DNA of 64,000 nt from Candidatus Saccharimonadota bacterium (GTDB taxonomy: Bacteria > Patescibacteriota > Saccharimonadia > Saccharimonadales > Saccharimonadaceae). The translations under genes were made by a program, and so were the position numbers. The first letter of the stretch is position 1. Every line of letters begins with the position of its first letter. Of this stretch, positions 16,388 to 24,145 are shown one piece after another. The stretch covers positions 230,165-294,164 of the forward strand of contig JAQBRR010000002.1 of NCBI GenBank assembly GCA_028286365.1, given 5' to 3'. A model generated the notes under the pieces. That model worked only from the letters and a program-made list of their open reading frames with translations. It ran no database searches and was not told where the DNA came from.

Positions 16388-17984
16388 ACGTTGACCCGTG
16401 ATTGAGGCGACTGACGAGTTCAATCTTGGTTCCAACTTTATGCGCAAGCTTAGCTGCAACGTACAGACCAAGGCCTGTCCCGTTTGTCTCGCGTGTTCGA
16501 TAATCTTCGCTACGATAGAACTTTTGATATATCTTGGCTTGATCTGACTTACTAATACCAATGCCGCTGTCCTTAACCGAGAATTTTATATCACCAAGCT
16601 TCTGTTTGACGCTCATTGTTACCGTACCTGTTTTAGTGTATTTAATGGCATTCGTAATGAAGTTTTGTAACATTTCTTCAAGATATAGTCGACTCGTACT
16701 GACGTGTCCGAGTGTCGCTCCTAGATCGAGGTTAAAATGTAGTCCTTTTGCCGACGCTTCTTTGTCGTACTCTTCGTGTAGTTTATGGATCATTTCACGA
16801 ACGTCTATATCCTCAGGCGCATCAGCGACGCCTCGTTCGGCACGAGACAAAGTACTGAGATCATTGACCATCTTTGCTAAGTAGATAATTTGGTCGTGTG
16901 CCATATCTATAGCGTCGGTAAGCATTTGTTTGGTGTGATCGGGGTGGGCCATCATGACCTGGACGTTTGATATAGTCCCCTCGACAATTGTAATAGGAGT
17001 TCTTAGTTCGTGGCTAACGACGCTGATAAACTCGTCACGCTCTTCTTCGAGACTTTTTGACTTCGTGATATCACGCATAATAACAATGTAGCCAGCATGG
17101 GTCTCGGCCCTTTTGGTACGACTGTAACTACTTCTAATTGGTGAATATGTTACAGCGAGACGAATCTTTTCACCGTCTTTGTATGTATAATTGAGGTCAT
17201 CACGGTTAACTGCCGCTTTTGTTGTTTTTAATAGATCAAACAGACTAACCGGCGTACCGTCCTTATCGATTAATTGTAGAAGATCATCAATATGTCGTCC
17301 ATCGAGGTCGTCATTAGTATCGAGTAGTATCAAACTTGATGCATTATAGACCGTCACAATACCCTCTTTATCTGTACTAAGGATCGCATCAGCGAGGTTG
17401 TTAACAATAGTTAGTACTCTGTCACGTTGCATGGCCTCTTGTCGCTTACTGAGTAGTAGTTCAGCATGATCAACTTCTTGGGACTTTGAGATACTAAGCG
17501 TTACGAGCCCACTTAAGATAATCGCAACAATAGTAACCAGGTCGTACTCTATTATTGTTGGATTACTTCGCCAAAAATATATGTCGACTCCCGCTACAAC
17601 CAAAAAAGTTAAAATACTGAGGTTAACGCCACTTCGTGAAAAGTAAACATTCGTCGCGAGAAGTAATAGTATCCAGAATGCCACAAACGGTGTTGCTACA
17701 CCCGCAACGAATAATAAGTAGCCGGCTGCTAACAGATGGTACGCGATGAGTCGCATAGCCGAGTCGCGCCTCGACCTGCTATGATCAACGAATTGTACAA
17801 TACCGATAAATAACCACCAAAACGATATTGAATAAAATGGCAGATCACCAAAATAATGAAGATTGTCAGCGCCACCTGCCCGAACATAGAAACCATAACT
17901 AATAAGGATAATAGGAACAAGCAATCCTGCCCAGCGGATTGCTTTCGCGGCTTGCGGTGTGTAACTAGGTCCACCCTTATACAT
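16359..17984 (-). CDS. Membrane sensor histidine kinase with PAS domain
   Basis: About 541 residues. The N-terminal half has six or so membrane helices (to about residue 180), then a PAS domain (VNNLADAILSTDKEGIVTVYN), the H-box SVVSHELRTPITIVEG (phosphorylated His), the N-box NFITNAIKYTKTG, G1 VKDSGIGIS and G2 NGTGLGLYVAAKL. Its stimulus is unknown. No response regulator gene is adjacent, so it is an orphan kinase. Start ATG 17984: TATAAT at 17995-18000 lies 10 nt upstream. TTG 18008 is also in frame. Confidence 0.9.
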   Translation of the reverse strand: MYKGGPSYTPQAAKAIRWAGLLVPIILISYGFYVRAGGADNLHYFGDLPFYSISFWWLFIGIVQFVDHSRSRRDSAMRLIAYHLLAAGYLLFVAGVATPFVAFWILLLLATNVYFSRSGVNLSILTFLVVAGVDIYFWRSNPTIIEYDLVTIVAIILSGLVTLSISKSQEVDHAELLLSKRQEAMQRDRVLTIVNNLADAILSTDKEGIVTVYNASSLILLDTNDDLDGRHIDDLLQLIDKDGTPVSLFDLLKTTKAAVNRDDLNYTYKDGEKIRLAVTYSPIRSSYSRTKRAETHAGYIVIMRDITKSKSLEEERDEFISVVSHELRTPITIVEGTISNVQVMMAHPDHTKQMLTDAIDMAHDQIIYLAKMVNDLSTLSRAERGVADAPEDIDVREMIHKLHEEYDKEASAKGLHFNLDLGATLGHVSTSRLYLEEMLQNFITNAIKYTKTGTVTMSVKQKLGDIKFSVKDSGIGISKSDQAKIYQKFYRSEDYRTRETNGTGLGLYVAAKLAHKVGTKIELVSRLNHGSTFSFSLPVKK

Positions 17985-18016
17985 CTTATGCTTGATTATA
18001 CATGGCAAGGCACTAT

Positions 18017-18709
18017 TTATATAGAAGGATTCTCGGTTTTTAGTGCCCGACGATGAACTTTATACTCTGGGTCTGCTGTTTCAACTAGTTTCCAAAATTC
18101 TTGACTATGGTTTAGGTGTTTTGTATGCGATAACTCATGAATTATCACATAATCGATTAGTTCAAAAGGCAGTTTCATTAGTGCAATATTAAGGCTGATC
18201 GTACCCGTACTACTACAACTTCCCCATCGTCCGCTAGCGTGAGAAAACCTTACCTTCGTGTAAGAGAGGCCGAGCTTATTTGCTACGTAGGATAGTCTTT
18301 TGGGTAAATAACTCTTTGCCTCTAACCGTAGGGCACTAATAATGCTATCACGAACCGCTCTTATGACATCAGTATCGTTCATTGTTTTACTAGGCGGCAG
18401 TGCAATCGTAATATGTTGACCATGCCTCGTTACTTTGAATGACCCCGTGACAATGGATTTGATATTGAGACTATGGCTCTTACCGACTCTCATACCATCC
18501 GTGTATGTAACACTGGGTTGTGTTTGCTCGAGAAGCGAGTGCAGTTCGGAGCGTGATGACTTTAGAAAACGTTTTAGTAAAAAAACAGGTGCGTATAGTG
18601 GGATTGATGCACGTAGTGTGCCATCAGGCGCTATGCGAATTCGAATCTGCGTTGCACGCGCACTTCTTCTGATGGTAACTTTGCCAAATTCTTCATCTTG
18701 AATGATCAC
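18017..18709 (-). CDS. YgjP-like zinc metallopeptidase (M48/WLM-type)
   Basis: DUF45/YgjP family, 230 residues. The N-terminal beta domain (TQIRIRIAPDGTLRASIP, FLLKRFLKSS) is typical, followed by KVRFSHASGRWGSCSSTGTI and the zinc site YVIIHELSHTKHLNHS with HExxH-like HELSH. The later FWKLVETADPEYKVHRR helps close the site. Cytoplasmic; in other bacteria relatives sit near restriction or repair genes but the substrate is unknown. GTG start. Followed 16 bp upstream by the kinase gene, so possibly one operon. Confidence 0.88.
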   Translation of the reverse strand: MIIQDEEFGKVTIRRSARATQIRIRIAPDGTLRASIPLYAPVFLLKRFLKSSRSELHSLLEQTQPSVTYTDGMRVGKSHSLNIKSIVTGSFKVTRHGQHITIALPPSKTMNDTDVIRAVRDSIISALRLEAKSYLPKRLSYVANKLGLSYTKVRFSHASGRWGSCSSTGTISLNIALMKLPFELIDYVIIHELSHTKHLNHSQEFWKLVETADPEYKVHRRALKTENPSI

Positions 18710-18724
18710 GTAAGAGACCTTTCT

Positions 18725-19300
18725 TTATCGAACGGTTATATGACGCCCTTCGATGATTTTGCGCTCTGGAACTGTCTCAACACGACCTACAGCAAGATGC
18801 TTTAATACAATCCTAAGTTGGCTTGCGTAAGTATGTTTACCACTGATAACGATTGGCTTTTCGAGCGTGCTTGGAGGTGTAAAGCGATGTAAAATCGTAT
18901 CAAATTGCTCATCTGTTAAGTGTAGCCTTTCGCGCTGTGATTTGGTTGCGCGCTGTTTAGCTGCTAGTGACTCCGTCTGAACCCATACAAGTAATGGCTC
19001 GTAGCCCTTATCTCTCGCGATTTTAGTCAATACCTGACGTGCTGTTCGCGTGTCGGTCATTCCCTCGTATACTATCGTTTGTCTGGATTTAAGGAGTTCT
19101 TTAAGAAGGAAGTTGCTAATACGTACAACAATTGCTGGATCAACTGAATTATCATTTGCCAGTTCAGTTGAGATTTTCTCATGACTGACAAATGGTGCGT
19201 TGAATGTTGTAGCGAAATGCTCAGCAAAGAAGCTTTTACCCGATCCGGGAATTCCCACCATGATAATCAGGTGTGGTGTAGCAAGGCTCAGAGGTTTCAT
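18725..19300 (-). CDS. P-loop kinase-like ATPase (AAA_33/zeta-toxin-like)
   Basis: 191 residues. Walker A is MVGIPGSGKSFFAEHFA (about 14-30), followed by VSHEKISTELAND, and a kinase-style strand QTIVYEGMTDTRTARQVL. RATKSQRERLHLTDEQFD is a lid with conserved Arg residues, as in predicted nucleotide or polynucleotide kinases. The substrate is unknown. TATAAT at 19309-19314 ends 8 nt before the ATG, so the mRNA is probably leaderless. It precedes the YgjP-like gene by 15 bp. Confidence 0.75.
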   Translation of the reverse strand: MKPLSLATPHLIIMVGIPGSGKSFFAEHFATTFNAPFVSHEKISTELANDNSVDPAIVVRISNFLLKELLKSRQTIVYEGMTDTRTARQVLTKIARDKGYEPLLVWVQTESLAAKQRATKSQRERLHLTDEQFDTILHRFTPPSTLEKPIVISGKHTYASQLRIVLKHLAVGRVETVPERKIIEGRHITVR

Positions 19301-19351
19301 ATAGGCTTATTATACCAAATATGTTCAAATACGCACCAACCTAAGGTGTGT

Positions 19352-20479
19352 TTAGCTGACGAGTTCGTTCAGACGACCCAGATTAACAGCTAATCTGACC
19401 TCTTTTGCTAGGCGATGTCCGACGCTCATATTCTCACCGTATAGATAACCGGTGTAAGGGGTAAACATTGTTCCTGGGCTGCCTGGGATACGCATACTGA
19501 CGTCGAAAACAACGAACTCTTCCTTAGGTGGACCAGCGGTGACTGCGCCCTGAAGCGCGAATGGACCGATAATGCCAGGCGCATAGTTTCGCTTGGTTGA
19601 TTCAACAAACCTCTCACCTACTGCAAATGATTGTTCTAGCAGAGACTCTTTAATAGTGACGCTCTGGTGACCATTCTCGATGAATTTTGGTTCAACATGC
19701 TTAAGCACTTCAATCTGTTGAGGTGCGGTCAAACGTAACAATCCGTCTAAGTTTGTTTGACGACGTGTATCGGTACCCAAAAGCTCTAACTCACCCGTAA
19801 GTGGTGAGTAGAAGTAGTTAATGTTGAGCTGAGGGCCTAAAATGAATGTTTCGATGACGGCTGCTTTTAGTGATTCGTCGGTAATGATACCGGCTTTTAC
19901 CATCTGCTCGCCCTGTTTGAGGTAGTCTTCGTAGTTATGTGCAAGGAAAAATGCCCTTTCGTAGCCTCTAGCGGCTTCGCTTGGCTTCACAATAACGAGC
20001 TCAGCGATATCTTTAGGGTCGCTGTACTGCTTTGGCGTTGGGATATTTGCATCTTGAAGCAGGAAGTATTGATTCTTGACTTCGTCACGCTCTTCCTTGC
20101 GTACAAGTTCACGCGTTCCAAGGATTGGTACCATAAAGTCGTTTTCAATCTCGTCGAAGTTGCAGTACACCCAGAAATAACGACTATGAACAAATATAAC
20201 GTTGAGTTTACGGAGTTGCTCTTGGATCTCGGGTTTTACGATATCACTAAATTTATCAACAACAATGACGTGATCGACACATCCCTTGTCGCCTCGTGTC
20301 TTGTAATACTGACTATAGGTCTTTTCGCGACCCTTTTGTACCACGACAACGGTTTCAAAGCCTTCTTTTTTAGCTCCACGACAGACGTCTAGGGCACTAT
20401 GGCCACCAAGGCTCCCGATGCGAATATTCTTAGGGTCGTAACCTTCGAGGACTTTTGCTATGTCTGATTGCGATATCAT
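19352..20479 (-). CDS. PurP-like ATP-grasp ligase, paralogue 1
   Basis: 375 residues, similar in layout to archaeal PurP (formate-dependent FAICAR synthetase). The N-terminal domain has IRIGSLGGHSALDVCRGAKKEGF; the ATP-grasp core has VIVKPSEAARGYERAFFL and ETFILGPQLNINYFYSPLTGELELLG; and the C-terminal block has GIIGPFALQGAVT and FVVFDVSMRIPGSPGT with the metal-binding acidic residues. It overlaps paralogue 2 by 4 bp. No other purine-synthesis gene is in the window. Whether it makes FAICAR or ligates another carboxylate is open. Confidence 0.82.
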   Translation of the reverse strand: MISQSDIAKVLEGYDPKNIRIGSLGGHSALDVCRGAKKEGFETVVVVQKGREKTYSQYYKTRGDKGCVDHVIVVDKFSDIVKPEIQEQLRKLNVIFVHSRYFWVYCNFDEIENDFMVPILGTRELVRKEERDEVKNQYFLLQDANIPTPKQYSDPKDIAELVIVKPSEAARGYERAFFLAHNYEDYLKQGEQMVKAGIITDESLKAAVIETFILGPQLNINYFYSPLTGELELLGTDTRRQTNLDGLLRLTAPQQIEVLKHVEPKFIENGHQSVTIKESLLEQSFAVGERFVESTKRNYAPGIIGPFALQGAVTAGPPKEEFVVFDVSMRIPGSPGTMFTPYTGYLYGENMSVGHRLAKEVRLAVNLGRLNELVS

Positions 20480-21486
20480 TGGAATACCTTCTCTAATTCA
20501 TCACTAGCAATAGCGTGTTTGATCTCGCGAGCAATACGACGACCTGTGCTCATAGGCACATCATAACGGAGGTCTGTGTATGGTGAACCATTAATGTACG
20601 GATTAGTACCTGCGACGATCCTGGCTGAAATCTCAAATACATACATCTTAAGATCAGGAGTAATAATCGTTTCGAGGCAGAATGGGCCAAAGAGACCGAT
20701 ACCATCGATCTCTTTTGATGCGGCAATGACACGTTCACCCATTGCATAGATCATAGGTAGTAGCGACTCCCGTACAACAAGTCCCATATTGCCAACAATT
20801 GTGTAGGAGGTCTCGATACTCAGCTCGATCTGTTCCTTAGCAGCAACGCGACCAACAGAGTCAACATTGCTCTCGTAGCGCTTATCAAATCCCATAATTT
20901 CGAGTTCACCCGTAAGAGATGAGTGGAAGAAGTGTACATACACAGGTGTTCCGACGACATATTCCTGTAATATATATTCTTTGCCAGCGTGCTCGGCAAT
21001 TTTACGTTCGAAGTCTTCCTTGGAATGCGTCAAGAAGTAACCTTTGCCACCAGCAGCACCAAAGAACTTAACAATAACAGGGCCTTCAATATCATCAGGT
21101 GATTTAAAGATTTTTGGCTGTAAGAGATCCGCTTTGCCTAACCATTTACGTTGTTGAATACGATCGGCTTCCCATGTCAGGATGTTACGGTTACCAAAGT
21201 AATTTGTCTTTAGTGCCTTAAGATCGTCTAGGTCACATGCGGCAACAAATGAGCCATGTGGAATCAGAATCGCGTTGCGCTCACTCAATTGCTCGTCGAG
21301 ATCTTTCAGCTCACTAAAATCATCGACAACGATAATTTCATCAGCAACATTAAATGACTTGTATAGACGCTCACTTCCTCGCTTAACAATTGCGAGTGTC
21401 GCGAAACCTTCGTCTTTTGCTCCTTTTAGGATCTGGAGTGATGAGTGGCTAGCTAAGGTAGCTATAGTATAATCAGACTTTTTCAG
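20476..21486 (-). CDS. PurP-like ATP-grasp ligase, paralogue 2
   Basis: About 336 residues and homologous to the downstream gene: YTIATLASHSSLQILKGAKDEG aligns with the first domain of its neighbour, then VIVKFFGAAGGKGYFL, EYVVGTPVYVHFFHSSLTG, GIGLFGPFCLETIITPD and FEISARIVAGTNPY. The ATP-grasp Gly-rich loop is closer to typical PurP than in paralogue 1. Start is unusual: AAGGAG is followed 6 nt later by an in-frame CTG (21486); the only earlier candidate, TTG 21516, lies just 2 nt from a TATACT box at 21519-21524 and would not be transcribed. Two tandem copies suggest a two-subunit or two-substrate enzyme. Confidence 0.8.
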   Translation of the reverse strand: MKKSDYTIATLASHSSLQILKGAKDEGFATLAIVKRGSERLYKSFNVADEIIVVDDFSELKDLDEQLSERNAILIPHGSFVAACDLDDLKALKTNYFGNRNILTWEADRIQQRKWLGKADLLQPKIFKSPDDIEGPVIVKFFGAAGGKGYFLTHSKEDFERKIAEHAGKEYILQEYVVGTPVYVHFFHSSLTGELEIMGFDKRYESNVDSVGRVAAKEQIELSIETSYTIVGNMGLVVRESLLPMIYAMGERVIAASKEIDGIGLFGPFCLETIITPDLKMYVFEISARIVAGTNPYINGSPYTDLRYDVPMSTGRRIAREIKHAIASDELEKVFQ

Positions 21487-21540
21487 ACCAATCTCCTTTC
21501 TTGTTGTATATATCAATAAGTATACTGTAATCGTTCACGT

Positions 21541-21571
21541 TTGACACCCCCTCTGCCACACCTGGTATAAT
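21541..21571 (+). promoter_or_regulatory. Promoter of the aldo/keto reductase
   Basis: TTGACA (21541-21546) and an extended -10, TGGTATAAT (21563-21571), are separated by 19 nt. AAAGGAGGT follows, 8 nt before the ATG at 21594. Confidence 0.7.
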
Positions 21572-21593
21572 AGGTATACAAAGGAGGTACTAT

Positions 21594-22463
21594 ATGTCTA
21601 CAAAAGTTACCGACATAATCTTAAATAACAAACTATTAATTCCACAGCTGGGTCTTGGTGTGTGGCAGGCAAACGATGGATCAGAAGTTGAATCTGCCGT
21701 CACTTCAGCAATCAATGCAGGATATCGCCTGATTGATACTGCAGCAATCTATGGCAATGAGACTGGCGTTGGTCGTGCCATTAAAAATAGTAACGTTGCG
21801 AGAGAAGAGCTATTCATTACAACAAAAGTATGGAACGGTGATCAAGGCTATGATAAGACGCTTGCCGCATTCGACCATAGTATGAAGCTTCTTGGCCTAG
21901 AGTATCTCGATATGTATCTAATCCACTGGCCACTTCCTGCAAAAGCACTTTATAACGAAACGTGGAAAGCAATGGAAGAACTATACAATCAAGGGCGGGT
22001 TAAAGCGATCGGCGTTTGTAACTTTCAAATTCCACACCTACAGGATCTGATGGCTCATGCTACTATCCAACCTGCCGTTAATCAAATCGAGCTACATCCG
22101 TACTTTCCACAGACTGAACTACGAAAGTTTGCTAAGGAAAATAACATTGCAATCGAATCATGGAGCCCAATTGGCGGTAAGGGCGGAACTGGGGGCAATA
22201 GTAGTCACGATGTGCCACTTCTCGAGCAGCCAATACTCACGACAATCGGACTAAAGTATAACAAAACACCTGCGCAAGTTGTTATAAGATGGCATATTCA
22301 AAACGGGTTGATTGTTATACCCAAGTCAGTGCACGAGGATCGTATCAAGCAAAACTTTGACGTCTTTGATTTTGAGCTTACTGACGATGACATGAAGGCC
22401 ATTAATGGGCTTGAAACAGGCAAACGAGGCGGTGCTAATCCAGACACATTTAACTTCAACTGA
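21594..22463 (+). CDS. Aldo/keto reductase
   Basis: NADPH-dependent carbonyl reductase, 289 residues. Motifs: LGLGVWQ, the catalytic Asp/Tyr in GYRLIDTAAIYGNETGVG, Lys in ELFITTKVW, and His in YLIHWPLP; NADPH binding is by VIPKSVHEDRIKQNFDVFDF. The nearest described type is the 2,5-diketo-D-gluconate reductase/YtbE branch. Substrate unknown. Strong Shine-Dalgarno and promoter; monocistronic. It ends in TGA, which shows TGA is a stop here and not the Gly codon of Gracilibacteria. Confidence 0.94.
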   Translation: MSTKVTDIILNNKLLIPQLGLGVWQANDGSEVESAVTSAINAGYRLIDTAAIYGNETGVGRAIKNSNVAREELFITTKVWNGDQGYDKTLAAFDHSMKLLGLEYLDMYLIHWPLPAKALYNETWKAMEELYNQGRVKAIGVCNFQIPHLQDLMAHATIQPAVNQIELHPYFPQTELRKFAKENNIAIESWSPIGGKGGTGGNSSHDVPLLEQPILTTIGLKYNKTPAQVVIRWHIQNGLIVIPKSVHEDRIKQNFDVFDFELTDDDMKAINGLETGKRGGANPDTFNFN

Positions 22464-22493
22464 AGTACTGGTGTCGTTCAGTTTGCGTCTAAA

Positions 22494-23312
22494 CTATTTT
22501 CTCGATTCTAGCTTTTTGATGCTGTGTGTGGTGTGTTTGTAATGGAGTATCACCATGTAGGTACCTATCGCTGTGAGGATATGCCAGATAGCGTGGCCTT
22601 GTAAAAGCGAGCTCGGTACACAGAACGTATTCGAGTCATCTAATATCCAGAAGATATACGCGGCCGTCAGTAACCCTACTCCTATATAGAAGTATCGTAC
22701 TTGCTTACTAAACCACCCAAACCCTGTAGTTCTCGGCTGTTGTTCTAACAGTAGCCCCGGTATGAGTAGTAGACCAAAAACGAGCCGACGTGAATCTGGT
22801 ACGTAATACTGCAATAGTCCAAATATAATGTTAAGAATAATAAATAGTATTATCGCCTTGGATAATTTTATCTGGTTACGTCGAATTAGTGCTCCAATAA
22901 AGAAAAGGATGGCAAATACGTACATCGAGAAGACGTCTAGGAACTGGCCTAAAAAGGATAGCGTGCCGTGATAAAAGAAGCTAGCTAGCCCTGCATATAC
23001 GATTGCTATGCCAAACGCGAGTGCTAACCCTCGTTCTTTTGTCTTCTTGTTAAACTCTGATCTCGTAAGCAATATCCATATACCGACAGCTACAAATGCT
23101 AATGATGAGATTGTATTTACGGGTTGTACGAGACCACTCAGACTTGGTGCTTCACAAAAACAATGATCAGCGAGGCACGTCGCAGGATCAGTTGATCCAA
23201 ACGTAGACTGATACGATAGCACGGCTAGAATCGATAATCCTCCAGCCAAAATCGTCAGCACAAGTGTAGTTATAATACGCAGTATGCGTGGTCGCTGATT
23301 TCCATAAGCCAT
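22494..23312 (-). CDS. CREST-family membrane hydrolase (alkaline ceramidase-like)
   Basis: 272 residues, seven predicted membrane helices. The CREST superfamily signature is complete: Ser and His in GLASFFYHGTLSFLGQFLD, the following Asp of that block, and GHAIWHILTAIGTYM with the two metal-binding His, plus WILDDSNTFCVPSS before it. Family members use zinc to hydrolyse amide or related bonds in lipids (ceramidases, PAQR receptors). Ceramide itself is not expected here, so an environmental or host lipid is possible. TATACT at 23320-23325 ends 7 nt before the ATG. Confidence 0.85.
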   Translation of the reverse strand: MAYGNQRPRILRIITTLVLTILAGGLSILAVLSYQSTFGSTDPATCLADHCFCEAPSLSGLVQPVNTISSLAFVAVGIWILLTRSEFNKKTKERGLALAFGIAIVYAGLASFFYHGTLSFLGQFLDVFSMYVFAILFFIGALIRRNQIKLSKAIILFIILNIIFGLLQYYVPDSRRLVFGLLLIPGLLLEQQPRTTGFGWFSKQVRYFYIGVGLLTAAYIFWILDDSNTFCVPSSLLQGHAIWHILTAIGTYMVILHYKHTTHSIKKLESRK

Positions 23313-23350
23313 ATCATTTAGTATAGCAATTCACTGAATTTTAGACGAGT

Positions 23351-24145
23351 TTATTTTGTGTATAGTTCTACGAGTTTGCTGTGAATCAGCGGATCTTTTG
23401 CACCGATTGCGCCCACGGACTCTATATTCCATGGATTACCGTCAAGGTCTGTAATGATTCCACCTACCTGTTGCAGTAAAAAAACAGACGCACATATGTC
23501 CCACGGATGGTTATATGTGTTAACAAATCCATCAATTTTGCCAATTGCCGTGTATGCGAAACCAAGTGAGGTATTCAACGATTGTGGCATATAGGTTGTG
23601 CCCGTTATTATATTGCGCAGGAATGCTACGTACTTAGTTAGTTCTTTATCACTAAGGTTATTGGCTGCACCCATATCAACATCGATCACAACGCCCAAGC
23701 CTTCAGGTTTCGTCAGGGGTTGCAATTTGCCGTCATTTATATAGACGATGTTATCTCCTACGGACCAAAAGTAATCGTTCTGACTGTGATCAACGACACA
23801 TGAGGCGATAAGGATGCCATTATCAGCCAGTGCGATATTAGAACAAAAACTCGTTAGGCCACGTCCGATATTACCTGTTCCACAGATAGGATCAATAATC
23901 CAAATACGACTATCTGGTATCACCGTGTCGTTGTGACCCTCCTCGGCTAGAATTTGATCGTTAGGAAACCGCGCCTGTATCTCATTTACAATGAGGTTCT
24001 CTACCGCAATATCAACTTCAGTTGCATAATCTTCAGGTGTTTTTTGCACACTAATTGATGCTTTACCGTGGAAGCTTTGTACTAATTCGCGTATTTTTGG
24101 TGCTATTTCATTGAAGAAAACAGCTTCGTCGGTCAAGTTGCTCAT
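23351..24145 (-). CDS. Inositol monophosphatase family protein with altered metal site
   Basis: 264 residues. The family blocks are DYATEVDIAVENLIVNEI, ILAEEGHND (metal-binding Glu), WIIDPICGTGNIGRG, and HPWDICASVFLLQQVGG (metal-binding Asp). The second block normally reads DP(L/I)DGTxN; here the second Asp, a metal ligand, is Cys (TGT codon at about 23891, read on the minus strand). Activity is therefore uncertain. It overlaps the downstream end of the 24142-25737 gene by 4 bp and is translated with it. Confidence 0.85.
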   Translation of the reverse strand: MSNLTDEAVFFNEIAPKIRELVQSFHGKASISVQKTPEDYATEVDIAVENLIVNEIQARFPNDQILAEEGHNDTVIPDSRIWIIDPICGTGNIGRGLTSFCSNIALADNGILIASCVVDHSQNDYFWSVGDNIVYINDGKLQPLTKPEGLGVVIDVDMGAANNLSDKELTKYVAFLRNIITGTTYMPQSLNTSLGFAYTAIGKIDGFVNTYNHPWDICASVFLLQQVGGIITDLDGNPWNIESVGAIGAKDPLIHSKLVELYTK

